Notes: generated by a model from the letters alone, not told the origin. A stretch of DNA of 64,000 nt from Tsukamurella paurometabola DSM 20162 (GCF_000092225.1 NC_014158.1:3348001-3412000); one strand, 5' to 3'; shown: positions 27,078 to 35,495, numbered from the stretch's first letter. Program-made: numbers and translations.

Positions 27078-27524
27078 ATGCTCAAGGGCTTCAAAGACTT
27101 TCTTCTCAAAGGGAACGTGCTCGATCTCGCGGTCGCCGTGGTCGTCGGTGCCGCGTTCACCGCGATCGTCACCGCGTTCACCGACCACATCGTGCAGCCG
27201 CTCATCGCGTCGATCGGTGGCGGCAAGGACGTGCAGGGCCTCGCCTGGCAGATCCGACCGGGCGTCCCCGCCACCACCGTGGACCTTGGCGCCGTCATCA
27301 CCGCCGGCATCAACTTCATCCTGGTGGCCGCAGTCGTGTACTTCGTTCTGATCCTGCCGTACGAGACGCTGAAGAACCGCGCCGGTACGGCCGCCACAGA
27401 GGACGAGGTGGACGTGCTGGTGGAGATCCGCGACCTCCTGGCCTCGCAGGCCGGTACCCCCCAGGGCGGTGCCCACGCCGCGCTGCCGCCCACGGGCCAG
27501 TTCCCGACGCAGCCGAAGCAGTAG
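27078..27524 (+). CDS. mscL: Large-conductance mechanosensitive channel MscL
   Basis: A 148-residue MscL. The N-terminal amphipathic and first helix LKGFKDFLLKGNVLDLAVAVVVGAAF and second helix (ITAGINFILVAAVVYFVLI) are typical. The pore opens under membrane tension to release solutes. The C-terminal part has EVDVLVEIRDLLASQ followed by a short Pro/Gln tail. ATG 27078 follows AAGGATGGACAGC. In M. tuberculosis mscL (Rv0985c) lies beside moaB2 and pepD, which here come 4 kb further on with porin genes between. Confidence 0.96.
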   Translation: MLKGFKDFLLKGNVLDLAVAVVVGAAFTAIVTAFTDHIVQPLIASIGGGKDVQGLAWQIRPGVPATTVDLGAVITAGINFILVAAVVYFVLILPYETLKNRAGTAATEDEVDVLVEIRDLLASQAGTPQGGAHAALPPTGQFPTQPKQ

Positions 27525-27537
27525 TAGTCGGCTCAGA

Positions 27538-27580
27538 CCGAACACGACGAAGGGCGGCCCCGCAGTGGGGCCGCCCTTCT
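27538..27580 (+). terminator. mscL terminator; first copy of a duplicated 43-bp unit
   Basis: AAGGGCGGCCCC (27550-27561) pairs with GGGGCCGCCCTT (27567-27578). The 43-bp segment from CCGAACACGACG to CCCTTCT recurs at 28104-28147 with one extra C. Either copy is a credible terminator; the matching flanks indicate duplication. Confidence 0.85.
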
Positions 27581-27601
27581 CGTTGAGCCGGCTGCGACCG
27601 A

Positions 27602-27634
27602 TTCAACGTTGAACTAGTTTCAATGTTGAACTAG
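27602..27634. repeat. Two direct 16-bp repeats at the 3' end of the small secreted-protein gene
   Basis: TTCAACGTTGAACTAG (27602-27617) and TTCAATGTTGAACTAG (27619-27634) are separated by one base and differ at one position. Each contains a TTCAAnGTTGAA palindrome. The second copy includes the TAG stop of the minus-strand gene at 27631-27633. Confidence 0.8.
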
Positions 27635-27915
27635 TTGCAATTCAGCGCCGACCGTTCGATCCATCCTGACTTGATACCACTGTACGGATCCGAGCCTTTG
27701 CTCCACGACTTCCCGAACTGGAACGAGGTGGTGTCCTCCCACCAGGAATCGCCGGGTGACACCGATCCCGTCGAGAGGAACGCCCCCGGCGAGTCGTAAA
27801 TGCTTGCATAGCTCGTGACCTTGCACAGGGCCGCCGCGGCGGTACCCTGACCTGCAATAAGGCCGCCGCAAACCACGGCGACGACAACGGAGAGTTTCGC
27901 GAGTGTAGTCTTCAT
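27631..27915 (-). CDS. Small secreted protein, unknown family
   Basis: A 94-residue protein with a clear Sec signal peptide (MKTTLAKLSVVVAVVCGGLIAG, cleavage probably near GTAAAA). The mature part is about 65 residues with Trp/Ser/Gly-rich short strands (SVSPGDSWWEDTTSF, SGWIERSALNC) and two Cys that could bridge, reminiscent of a small SH3-like fold. ATG 27915 follows AAAGGAATG. It is flanked by duplicated terminator units (27538 and 28104), suggesting it was inserted as a module between mscL and the porin genes. I assign no function. Confidence 0.7.
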   Translation of the reverse strand: MKTTLAKLSVVVAVVCGGLIAGQGTAAAALCKVTSYASIYDSPGAFLSTGSVSPGDSWWEDTTSFQFGKSWSKGSDPYSGIKSGWIERSALNCN

Positions 27916-28103
27916 GTCATTCCTTTCGATGGACAACTACACATCTCAAGGTATGCGTTCTATTGCAGCGATGAACCCGCTTCGCAGGCTTTCGATCGAA
28001 ACTTCAGCGTGAATTCAGCCCGTGCACGTGCGCGCGTACCAAACCGTCGCGAAGTAGCAATGTTCTCATCGGAATAGACGTAATGGCACGCCCGCGGCCA
28101 CCT
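27916..28103. promoter_or_regulatory. Upstream region of the small secreted-protein gene
   Basis: A relatively A/T-rich 188-base stretch between the gene at 27631 and the duplicated terminator. It presumably holds the promoter of the minus-strand gene; no motif is clear enough to name. Confidence 0.35.
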
Positions 28104-28147
28104 CCGAACACGACGAAGGGCGGCCCCCGCAGTGGGGCCGCCCTTCT
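28104..28147. terminator. Second copy of the duplicated terminator unit, 3' of porin 1
   Basis: Same 12-bp stem as the mscL hairpin (AAGGGCGGCCCC 28116-28127 with GGGGCCGCCCTT 28134-28145). It lies 36 bases past the stop of the minus-strand porin gene at 28181 and would terminate it. On the plus strand it also ends in TTCTT. Confidence 0.8.
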
Positions 28148-28180
28148 TACGTTCCGCGGTCTGTGGCCCGCGGAACGAGC

Positions 28181-28900
28181 TCAGCCGAGGGTGAAGGTGT
28201 CACCCCAGAGGACCACACGGCCCTTCGAATTACCGACGGTGCCCTTGACGATCACGTAGAGACGGGCCTGGGCATAGCCGGCGCAGCCGTCAACACCGAT
28301 CGTCTGGTCGGTGTAGGTGAAGCTGCCGGTGGCGCCATCGAAAGCAAAATCGGTGGCGGGGGCGTACCAGTCCGATGCGACCTCGTCACCCGGCTTGGGC
28401 CAGGTAGCCCGGTCGTACGTAAGCGACTGGGTACCGATCGAACCCGCCGCCAGGGAGAGCGAGCCACCGGTCGTACCCTTCACGGACGGCGCACCCACAT
28501 ATCCGGTGCTGTCGATGATGTTGCCGCTGTCGTTGTTCGCGCCGGCCTCGGCCCCGACGTTGATGCTCGCGCTCCCGACGTCAATCTGGCATCCGACCGC
28601 GTACCCGGCCTCGATGGAACCGCCGCTCGGGTCCGCTCCATCGATCTTGGCGCTGACCACGCCCGACACCCACGCGTTGCGGGTGGTGGGCAGCGCGACC
28701 ATCCCCGGCGAGAGCCGTGCCTTCTGCTGCTTGACGGTAACGGTGATCGAACCGCCCGATCCGATCTTGTTACTAGAGGTCGCGTTGCGCAGTGGGATCA
28801 CCGTATCTGCTCCCGCGGTCGCCACCGGCGCGACCAGGCCGATCACCGCCGCTGCCGCCAGCGCGCCGATCGATGCCTTGCGAATACGAGTCGAGGCCAT
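28181..28900 (-). CDS. MspA-family porin 1
   Basis: A 239-residue precursor with a signal peptide (IGALAAAAVIGLVAPVATAGA) and an MspA-type mature chain. Signatures are ARLSPGMVALPTTRNAWVSGVVSAKI, GYAVGCQIDVG, SLAAGSIGTQSLTYDRATW and GCAGYAQARLYVIVKG ending FTLG. MspA octamers form hydrophilic channels through the mycolic-acid outer membrane. ATG 28900 follows AAAGGAAG; an earlier in-frame ATG would precede the signal peptide. It is closely related to the next porin upstream. Two Cys (in VGCQ and DGCAG) probably bridge. Confidence 0.92.
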   Translation of the reverse strand: MASTRIRKASIGALAAAAVIGLVAPVATAGADTVIPLRNATSSNKIGSGGSITVTVKQQKARLSPGMVALPTTRNAWVSGVVSAKIDGADPSGGSIEAGYAVGCQIDVGSASINVGAEAGANNDSGNIIDSTGYVGAPSVKGTTGGSLSLAAGSIGTQSLTYDRATWPKPGDEVASDWYAPATDFAFDGATGSFTYTDQTIGVDGCAGYAQARLYVIVKGTVGNSKGRVVLWGDTFTLG

Positions 28901-29177
28901 TGTCTGTCTTCCTTTCTGCACCGCCGCCGTAGTCACAGGCAACGGAGTGTCTCGGCCCGAGGCAGATACGCGGCTGCATCCCGGTCGAACGAAATATCGT
29001 ATCTGCGCAGTTCAGCGCCGCTCCGCGCACTCGAGGCGCGGCAGTGCAAGAACATTAACATGAAGATTCGGCGAATTCCGGGCCCGGTAACACCGATTTA
29101 ACGGATTCGCGAAGTCGTAACATAATCGGCTCCGCGCGGGAGACGACGACCACAAGCGGTGCGCCTCCGAAACGCAA
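28901..29177. promoter_or_regulatory. Upstream region of porin 1
   Basis: About 280 bases without a gene, with A/T-richer patches near 28990-29110 that probably include the porin promoter. No terminator or named operator is visible until the hairpin at 29178. Confidence 0.4.
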
Positions 29178-29212
29178 GGGCGGTACCCGGCGACATCGCC
29201 CCGGGTACCGCC
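29178..29212. terminator. Terminator of porin 2
   Basis: GGGCGGTACCCGG (29178-29190) pairs with CCGGGTACCGCCC (29200-29212), a 13-bp perfect stem with a 9-base loop, 20 bases beyond the stop of the minus-strand porin at 29233. Confidence 0.85.
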
Positions 29213-29232
29213 CCTGCGGTCGACGAAGGTTC

Positions 29233-29940
29233 TCAGCCCAGCGTGAAGGGCTTGCCCCAGAGAATCACATACCCCTCGGTGTTGCCGACCTTAGCCTTAA
29301 CCTTGGCGAAGAACTTGGCCTGCGCGTAGCCCGCACAGCCATCCACACCGATCGTCTGATCCTGGAAGCTCAGCGAACCATTCGCACCGGAGAACTTGAA
29401 ACTGGTGCTCGGGTCAGCCCAGTCCGACGAGACCTCGTCCCCCGGAGAGGGCCAGGTAGAGCGGTCGTAGGTCAGCATCTGGGTACCGATGCTGCCCGCG
29501 GCCAGCTTCAAGCTGCCACCGGTCGACCCGGACACCGAAGGAGCACCCACGTAACCGGTGTTATCGACGATGTTGCCGTCCTTGTTGTTGACCCCCGCCC
29601 TAGCGCCGAGGTTGACCTGCGCAGCGCCCACATCCACCTGGCAACCGACCGCATACCCGGCGGAAATCGAACCACCGTCGGCCTTACCGCCATTGATCTT
29701 CGCGGACACCAGACCCGACACCCACGCGTTGCGAGTGGTGGGAAGAGACACCATCCCCGGCGACAGACGCGCCGAATGATCCTTCACGGTCACCGTGATG
29801 TTGGCATCGCCCACCTTCTGCGTCGTGGTCGAAACACCCAGCGGGATCACCGTATCCGCGACGGCCGGGCCGACCGCTGCGGCGCCGAGCACAGCGCCAG
29901 CTGCGGCGACGGCCGCGCCGCGCATCGCAAGCTTGTTCAT
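29233..29940 (-). CDS. MspA-family porin 2
   Basis: A 235-residue precursor. The signal peptide (RGAAVAAAGAVLGAAAVGPAVA) is followed by a mature chain very like porin 1, with RLSPGMVSLPTTRNAWVSGLVSAKI, GYAVGCQVDVG, KLAAGSIGTQMLTYDRSTW and GCAGYAQAKFFAKVKA, ending FTLG. ATG 29940 follows AAGGATGAATTC. It is 60 bases from the next gene's stop and probably has its own promoter and terminator. Porins 1 and 2 look like a recent tandem duplication of one outer-membrane channel. Confidence 0.92.
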   Translation of the reverse strand: MNKLAMRGAAVAAAGAVLGAAAVGPAVADTVIPLGVSTTTQKVGDANITVTVKDHSARLSPGMVSLPTTRNAWVSGLVSAKINGGKADGGSISAGYAVGCQVDVGAAQVNLGARAGVNNKDGNIVDNTGYVGAPSVSGSTGGSLKLAAGSIGTQMLTYDRSTWPSPGDEVSSDWADPSTSFKFSGANGSLSFQDQTIGVDGCAGYAQAKFFAKVKAKVGNTEGYVILWGKPFTLG

Positions 29941-30000
29941 GAATTCATCCTTGTGAGAGTTGGTTGTCGCGCCCACAGGCGCGCGGTCGAAGGAGATCGA

Positions 30001-30657
30001 TCAGCCCAGGGAGAACGGTGCGCCGTACAGGAAACCCTGAATCCGGTTGCCGCCCTTGATCTCCACCCAGGTCACCACACGAGCCTGCGCATAACCGGAG
30101 CAGAACTTGATGTCAACGTTGTGATCCTTGATCGCCACGTTGTACGTACCGGCCTTCGAGAACTTGATCGAATCGATCGAACCCGGCTGATCACCACGAC
30201 CAAACCCCGTCACGCTGTTCGTCGCACCCGGCGTCAACGGAATACCCAGCGAACCCGACACGCCACCGAGGCCCACACTCGGACCCGACATACCCAGACC
30301 TGCACTCGGACCCGACACGTCAACGCCGGCACCGATCTGGCCCGGGAACTGGCAACCCACGATCAAACCGACACCCAGCTTGCCCTCGATCTTCGCATCA
30401 GCCGGAGCCTTCACCGAGACCGAACCGTTCGACGACACCCACGCCGTCCGCGACTGCGGCGTCGCCATCGACGGCTGAATCGCCGTCGAATTACCCGTCG
30501 ACTTCAACACCACCGACCAACCATCCGGCGCCGGAACAACCCGCTCACCATTCGGCAGCGGACCGGCACTGGCGGAGCCGGCCGTGACCGCACCCGCCGC
30601 GGCGACCGCGACCGCGATGGCGCCTGCGCGCGCTGCGACCTTGCTCATCTTGCTCAT
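30001..30657 (-). CDS. MspA-family protein 3 (diverged)
   Basis: A 218-residue precursor with a signal peptide (AAAVAVAAAGAVTAGSASA region) and the MspA pattern in weaker form: RTAWVSSNGSVSVKAPADAKIEGKLGVGLIVGCQF and FCSGYAQARVVTWVEIKGG, ending FSLG. The centre carries a glycine-rich GPSAGLGMSGPSVGLGG stretch that is absent from porins 1 and 2. ATG 30657 follows GAGGGGAACGA. It may be a channel with different pore lining or an accessory subunit. Codon use resembles the neighbours. Confidence 0.85.
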   Translation of the reverse strand: MSKMSKVAARAGAIAVAVAAAGAVTAGSASAGPLPNGERVVPAPDGWSVVLKSTGNSTAIQPSMATPQSRTAWVSSNGSVSVKAPADAKIEGKLGVGLIVGCQFPGQIGAGVDVSGPSAGLGMSGPSVGLGGVSGSLGIPLTPGATNSVTGFGRGDQPGSIDSIKFSKAGTYNVAIKDHNVDIKFCSGYAQARVVTWVEIKGGNRIQGFLYGAPFSLG

Positions 30658-31143
30658 TCGTTCCCCTCACCAGGAATCGTCGCGTGCCACCCCGGATCAG
30701 GGGCACCGGTTCGCGACTCACCCTGCCGCGATCCTCGCCTAGGGTTGCGGTTAAGCGAACCTAGGGCACTTCATCTCCCCGGAGGCCATGACTGGCCCCC
30801 GGTTCGCGCCGCAGCATATCCACAGGTTTCGGTCGCCCGCAATAGATGAAACCGCCACGAATTCGACTTCGCAATATTCCATATTGCAATTTTGAACTCT
30901 GACGCAGAGTCCGTACCAGGACTTCTTAGGGGAAGCTTGCACACATTGCGCGCCTGACCTGCACCTGAGTAAGGGCGGCCTTCCCTTTAGAATTCACTCA
31001 GGCAACGCAAACTTGTAACCTGGCGGTAAAAATGCGCCGACGTGGTCTTGCTCACACCTACGCTGACATGCAGAGAAGCCCCCTGTGACAGTGGGATCGC
31101 AACACTATTCGTACGGATACACATAGATGGCCGGGAGAGCACC
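30658..31143. promoter_or_regulatory. Long A/T-rich upstream region of the porin cluster
   Basis: A 486-base gap, clearly lower in G+C than its surroundings between about 30820 and 31020. It must contain the promoter of the minus-strand porin 3 gene. Short reading frames in it lack ribosome sites and family features. No terminator for the mog-operon end is obvious. Confidence 0.5.
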
Positions 31144-31359
31144 TCAGCCGCCGTGATGTGGCGGCCGGTTCTCCCGGTACCACCGCTCGCTCGGGTCACC
31201 GTCGGCCCCGGGAACGGGACGTGCCGCACCCGAGCCGGGTGCGGCACCGTCGTCGAGGCGATCGTCCTTGGTCTGCGCCGGAAGAACATCGCCGAAGATG
31301 CGCTCGATATCGCGCGCGGAGTACTTCTTGCCCTCAGAGGGCCTATCGGGCTTGGTCAT
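31144..31359 (-). CDS. Small hydrophilic protein, unknown
   Basis: A 71-residue charged protein (MTKPDRPSEGKKYSARDIERIFGDVLPAQ...) ending in RWYRENRPPHHGG. It has no membrane segment. The first half could form a helix; the rest is probably disordered. Its ATG overlaps the end of mogA by 17 bases, so it is the last gene of the mprAB-pepD-mogA operon. I do not recognise the family; translational coupling supports it being real. Confidence 0.6.
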   Translation of the reverse strand: MTKPDRPSEGKKYSARDIERIFGDVLPAQTKDDRLDDGAAPGSGAARPVPGADGDPSERWYRENRPPHHGG

Positions 31360-31963
31360 CCCCGCCCGCGATGTGCCGGATCACGTGCGCCGCCAGCGGA
31401 GTGAGCGTAGCCATGCCGTCGCGGATCGCCGCACGCGAACTCGCCAGGTTGACCACCACGGTGCTGCCGGAGACGCCTGCGAGTCCGCGCGAGAGTCCCG
31501 CATCAGAGGCACCGGCGGCGAGGCCGGAGGCGCGCAACGCCTCACAAATGCCGGGCAGCTTCTTGTCGAGGATCTCCTCGGTGGCCTCGGGCGTCACATC
31601 GCGCGCACCCACGCCGACACCGCCGATGGTCACCGCCAGATCGACACCGCCGATCACCGCGGTGTTCAGCGCGTTCCGCACCGCGACCTCCTCGGCGGGC
31701 ACCACGACCACGGCGTCCACCTCGAAGTCAGCCTCCTCGAGAAGCTCGGTGACCAGTGTTCCCACCGATTTCCCCGCTGCGGCGGGAACGCCGCCCGGCT
31801 GCACGTGATCGTCGACCACCACGACGAGGGCGCGGCCGACCACGTCGGTCACAGCACCGTCGAGCGAAGGCTCCTCGATGACCGGAGCGTCGAGCACGTC
31901 GTCCGTCAGCCACTCGGGCGCCGTTGCGCCCCTACCCTGCGTCATGTCCACTGCTCCCGTCAT
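31343..31963 (-). CDS. moaB2: MogA/MoaB-family molybdenum cofactor protein (MoaB2-like)
   Basis: A 206-residue protein with an N-terminal extension of about 45 residues and then the MPT-binding fold: ALVVVVDDHV, NTAVIGGVDLAVTIGGVGVGARDVTPEAT (the TGGTG/S-type loop as TIGGVGVG) and SRGLAGVSGSTVVVNLASS. MogA/MoaB adenylate molybdopterin before Mo insertion. The ATG lies in an ATGA overlap with the pepD stop. In M. tuberculosis moaB2 (Rv0984) follows pepD. The altered glycine loop means that adenylation activity is uncertain. Confidence 0.85.
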   Translation of the reverse strand: MTGAVDMTQGRGATAPEWLTDDVLDAPVIEEPSLDGAVTDVVGRALVVVVDDHVQPGGVPAAAGKSVGTLVTELLEEADFEVDAVVVVPAEEVAVRNALNTAVIGGVDLAVTIGGVGVGARDVTPEATEEILDKKLPGICEALRASGLAAGASDAGLSRGLAGVSGSTVVVNLASSRAAIRDGMATLTPLAAHVIRHIAGGDDQAR

Positions 31964-33222
31964 CGATCCAACTTGTCGAGCGTCACCTGCTTGGTGGCGG
32001 CCGAGGAACTCCCCGGCGCCACGTACGTGATGGTCACAGTAGCCCCGGGCGAGTACGACCGCACCGCCCCCATCAAGCCGATGCCGTCGGAGATCTGCAG
32101 CGAGTCAATCTTGGTGACCCGTGATCCCTCGGGGATCCCCGCGCGACCGAACGCCCCGGTCGGCGACACGGCCCCGATCACGGCGCCCGGTTCCGCCGCC
32201 GAGGTCTGGCCCGGCGACACCTGGACGCCGACGGCGGCGTGCGTCGCCTGACCGGTGGTGATGAGCTCATTGGTGATCCGTTTGACCAGGTCCGAGGGGA
32301 TCGCGAAGCCGAGGCCGATGCTGCCCGACTGCTGGCCGCCCGCGCGCGACGAGCCGAGCGAGGCGATCGCCGAGTTCACTCCCACCAGCTGCCCCTGCAT
32401 GTCCACCAGTGCGCCACCGGAGTTGCCGGGGTTGATCGCCGCATCGGTCTGCACCGAGTTGACCACGGTCGCCTGGTCGGAATCACGGCCACTGGTGGCC
32501 ACCGGGCGATTCAGGGCGGACACGATGCCGCTGGTGACGGTGCCCGCCAGGCCGAGCGGAGCACCGACCGCGACCACATCCTGTCCGACGGCGAGCTTGC
32601 CGCTGTCACCGAACGTGATGGGCTTGAGGCCGCCCTTGCGCACCCGGATCACAGCGAGGTCAGTGACCGGATCGGCGCCGACGAGGTCGGCGCTACTGGT
32701 CGAACCGTCCGAGAACGTCACCGTGAGGGCACCGTTCCCGGCGATCACGTGGTTATTGGTGACGATCTTGCCGTCGGCACTGATCACCACGCCCGAACCC
32801 GAGGACTCACTGGTGGCGGCCCTGTTGTCGATCGAGACCACCGAGGGCAGCACGGTCTGCGCGACCTCCTGCACCGATCCCTTGGGCGCGGGCGCCGAGT
32901 TCGAGACCGGCGACGAGGCCTTCGACGAGTCGCCGCCCCACACCAGATACGCACCGGTCACCGAGAGCAGCGACGCGACCAACGCGATGGCCACGCCGAT
33001 CGCCGTCAGCGCACCGACCCCGGGGCGCGACGGTGCGCGGTTCGGTGCCACCGCCACCGGGCCGCCGGGCTGCGCGGGCCCGTATCCGGGCAACTGCTGC
33101 GTAGGCCGGTACGTGGGCGGTTGCCCGGGCACAGACGGCTGACCCGGCTGCTGGCCCGGGTATCCGGACTGCCCACCGGGCGGGTTCCCGGGCTGGTACG
33201 GGTTCTGCGGACCCTCGGTCAT
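31960..33222 (-). CDS. pepD: HtrA-like membrane serine protease PepD
   Basis: A 420-residue envelope protease. It has a Pro/Gln/Gly-rich cytosolic arm (residues 1-60), one membrane helix (about 70-95), a trypsin-like domain with catalytic His158 (VTNNHVIAGNG), Asp188 (PVTDLAVIRV) and Ser268 (NPGNSGGALVD), and a PDZ domain (about 320-410). It matches M. tuberculosis PepD (Rv0983), which acts with MprAB in envelope stress. A direct repeat at 33268-33285 upstream fits an MprA site. mogA is coupled through an ATGA overlap. Confidence 0.94.
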   Translation of the reverse strand: MTEGPQNPYQPGNPPGGQSGYPGQQPGQPSVPGQPPTYRPTQQLPGYGPAQPGGPVAVAPNRAPSRPGVGALTAIGVAIALVASLLSVTGAYLVWGGDSSKASSPVSNSAPAPKGSVQEVAQTVLPSVVSIDNRAATSESSGSGVVISADGKIVTNNHVIAGNGALTVTFSDGSTSSADLVGADPVTDLAVIRVRKGGLKPITFGDSGKLAVGQDVVAVGAPLGLAGTVTSGIVSALNRPVATSGRDSDQATVVNSVQTDAAINPGNSGGALVDMQGQLVGVNSAIASLGSSRAGGQQSGSIGLGFAIPSDLVKRITNELITTGQATHAAVGVQVSPGQTSAAEPGAVIGAVSPTGAFGRAGIPEGSRVTKIDSLQISDGIGLMGAVRSYSPGATVTITYVAPGSSSAATKQVTLDKLDR

Positions 33223-33267
33223 GACAGGCGCCTCCTTTTCGACTGAGCACCACGATGCCGGTGCAGG

Positions 33268-33285
33268 CTGTGAGGTCGCTGTGAG
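33268..33285. promoter_or_regulatory. Candidate MprA box upstream of pepD
   Basis: On the minus strand CTCACAG-cgac-CTCACAG is an exact 7-bp direct repeat with 11-bp spacing, 46-63 bases before the pepD start. OmpR-type regulators such as MprA bind paired direct repeats, and MprA controls pepD in mycobacteria. The assignment rests on position and repeat geometry. Confidence 0.55.
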
Positions 33286-33307
33286 TCAGGTGTCGGTTCG
33301 GCGCAGA

Positions 33308-34789
33308 TCACCGGCCGCGCCACAGCGGCAGCCGCGATTCGCGCGGAACCACCTGGGGCGCGCGGCCACCCGCGACCGGGCTGCCGGGGAACTCCAGCCG
33401 GATCTCGGCGCCGCCGGACTCCGACGCCCCGACGGTCACCGTGCCGCCGTGCCGCTCCACCACCTGCTTCACGATCGCGAGACCGAGTCCCGATCCCGGC
33501 ATGGACCGCGACGCCATCGAGCGATAGAACCGTTCGAACACCAATTCCCGGTCTTCCTCGGGAATGCCGGGTCCACTGTCGGAGACGGTGAGCGCGGCGC
33601 GGTCGACGCCGGTGTCGGCGAGCGTCACGCGCACCGTGGAACCGTTCGGCGAGAACTTCGCGGCGTTGTCGAGCACGTTGATCACGGCCCGGCTCAGGCC
33701 GCCGTGATCGCCGTAGACATGCCAGGGGGCGCTGTCGACCTCGATCGTCACCTCCGGCCGGCGGCGCTCCACCCGCTCGACCGCCTTCTGCAGCACCTCG
33801 TCGAGGTCGACCTCCTCGTTCACCGCCTCGGGCGCATCCTCGCGGGCCAGGTCGACCAGATCGCCGACCAACGTGGTCAGCTCCTCGACCTGGGCGATGA
33901 CATCGTCGGAGAGTTCCTGGACGTCCTCCTCCGGGATCGCGGGCGCGCCGGGGCGGTTCGCCGCGATGAGCAGTTCGACGTTGGTACGCAGGCTGGTCAG
34001 GGGCGTGCGGAGTTCGTGTCCCGCGTCCGCCACCAGCCGCGATTGTCGGTCCCGGGATTCGGCCAGTGCCTGCAGCATCGCGTTGAAGCTGGTGGTCAGG
34101 CGGGCCAACTCGTCGCGGCCGGTCACCGGGATCGGGGTCAGATCGTCGGTGCGGGCGACGCGTTCCGCGGCCTCGGTGAGCCGCTGCACCGGTCTGAGGC
34201 CGCCGCGGGCGACCGCCGTGCCCGTGACGGCGGCCAGCACCACCCCGCAGGCGCCCACCACGATGAGCACGGTCGCGAGCTCACTGAGGAGCTTCTTGGT
34301 CGGCGTCAGATCCTCGGCCAGAAGGATGGTGACGCCGTTGTCCAGGCGGCGGGCCAACACCCGGTCGTCGCCCACCGATCGCAGCGATTCCGAGGCGCGC
34401 CCCTCGATCACCTTCTGCTCCGCATCGCCCACCGGCACGGCGCCCGAGTGATACGGCGTCCCGTCGGGGTAGATCACCATGGTCCGGTTCACCGCCATAT
34501 CGGGCCGGAACATGAGCATCATCATCACGGTGGTGAACTGCGTGACCGGCGTGCTCATCGCCGGCGCCACCGAATCCATCTGCTGGTGCAGGCGGTCGTC
34601 GACATCGGCGTACATGGCCCGCTTCACCACGAAGAAGGCGGACGCGGCCATCACCGCGACGGCCACACCCACCACCGCGGCCGCCAGCAGCGTCACTCGC
34701 CACCGGAAGCTGACATTGCGGGTGATCGGGTTCGGGTCGCGCATCGGCCGCCGCTGCGCCGGATCGGTACGTTGCCGCGGCACGGTCAC
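33308..34789 (-). CDS. mprB: Envelope-stress sensor histidine kinase MprB
   Basis: A 493-residue kinase. Two membrane helices (about residues 31-56 and 172-194) bracket an exported sensor domain; HAMP follows, then HisKA with SRLVADAGHELRTPLTSLRTN (His258) and HATPase motifs NVLDNAAKFSPNG, DSGPGIPEED and GSGLGLAIVKQVVERHGG. It matches MprB (Rv0982), which senses envelope stress and phosphorylates MprA. The GTG start is 19 bases after mprA. The exported domain is rich in Met (VMMMLMFRPDM), which is unusual. Confidence 0.93.
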   Translation of the reverse strand: MTVPRQRTDPAQRRPMRDPNPITRNVSFRWRVTLLAAAVVGVAVAVMAASAFFVVKRAMYADVDDRLHQQMDSVAPAMSTPVTQFTTVMMMLMFRPDMAVNRTMVIYPDGTPYHSGAVPVGDAEQKVIEGRASESLRSVGDDRVLARRLDNGVTILLAEDLTPTKKLLSELATVLIVVGACGVVLAAVTGTAVARGGLRPVQRLTEAAERVARTDDLTPIPVTGRDELARLTTSFNAMLQALAESRDRQSRLVADAGHELRTPLTSLRTNVELLIAANRPGAPAIPEEDVQELSDDVIAQVEELTTLVGDLVDLAREDAPEAVNEEVDLDEVLQKAVERVERRRPEVTIEVDSAPWHVYGDHGGLSRAVINVLDNAAKFSPNGSTVRVTLADTGVDRAALTVSDSGPGIPEEDRELVFERFYRSMASRSMPGSGLGLAIVKQVVERHGGTVTVGASESGGAEIRLEFPGSPVAGGRAPQVVPRESRLPLWRGR

Positions 34790-34808
34790 CGCCCCGGATG
34801 TCCCGCCG

Positions 34809-35495
34809 TCACGGCGGAGTCTCGCGCAGGACGTAGCCCACGCCCCGGACGGTGTGGATCAGGCGCGGCTCACCGTCGGCCTCGGTCTTACGGCGCAGGT
34901 ACCCGACGTACACCTCCAGCGCATTGCCCGAAGTCGGGAAGTCGTAGCCCCACACCTCCTCCAGGATGCGACTACGGGTGAGCACGCGGCGGGGGTTGCC
35001 CATAAGCATCTCGAGCAGGCTGAACTCGGTACGAGTGAGGCTGATCGACCGATCGCCGCGGCTCACCTCGCGGGTGGCCGGATCGAGCGTGAGGTCCTCG
35101 AACCGCAGCACCTCGTTATCCGAAGCGGTGTCCGGCACGGCGCGACGCAACAGCGCCCGCATCCGCGCCAGCAACTCCTCGAGCGCGAAGGGCTTGGGCA
35201 GGTAGTCGTCGGCGCCCGCATCGAGCCCACTGACCCGATCGCTGACGCCGTCGCGCGCGGTGAGCACGAGGATCGGCAGATCGTCGCCGGCACTGCGCAG
35301 GCGGCGACACACTTCGAGCCCGTCCAGACGGGGCATGTTCAGGTCGAGCACCAGCGCGTCCGGCCGGTTGCTCGCGATGTGATCCAGCGCGTCCTGCCCG
35401 TCGACCGCGGTGTCCACCTGGTACCCGTTGAACGTGAGCGAGCGCCGCAGCGACTCGCGAACCGCACGGTCATCGTCGACCACCAGAATCCGCAT
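34809..35495 (-). CDS. mprA: Response regulator MprA
   Basis: A 228-residue OmpR-family regulator. The receiver has LVVDDD, phospho-acceptor Asp51 ([12 protein letters not shown]) and Lys in YLPKPFAL. The winged-helix domain has [37 protein letters not shown] and [11 protein letters not shown]. It matches MprA (Rv0981). ATG 35495 was chosen; GTG 35501 is an alternative two codons upstream. It heads the mprA-mprB-pepD-mogA operon and is downstream of the TRIC gene on the same strand. Confidence 0.94.
   Translation of the reverse strand: MRILVVDDDRAVRESLRRSLTFNGYQVDTAVDGQDALDHIASNRPDALVLDLNMPRLDGLEVCRRLRSAGDDLPILVLTARDGVSDRVSGLDAGADDYLPKPFALEELLARMRALLRRAVPDTASDNEVLRFEDLTLDPATREVSRGDRSISLTRTEFSLLEMLMGNPRRVLTRSRILEEVWGYDFPTSGNALEVYVGYLRRKTEADGEPRLIHTVRGVGYVLRETPP

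Noticed and set aside
27891-27902. gagtttcgcgag inside the small secreted-protein gene as a fourth copy of the dispersed repeat
   Set aside because: Only about 11 bases match the end of the repeat, with no second arm or inner segments. Chance is likely.
30751-31289. Short minus-strand frames in the porin upstream gap (including one with several Cys)
   Set aside because: No ribosome sites, no recognisable motif, and low G+C typical of a control region.
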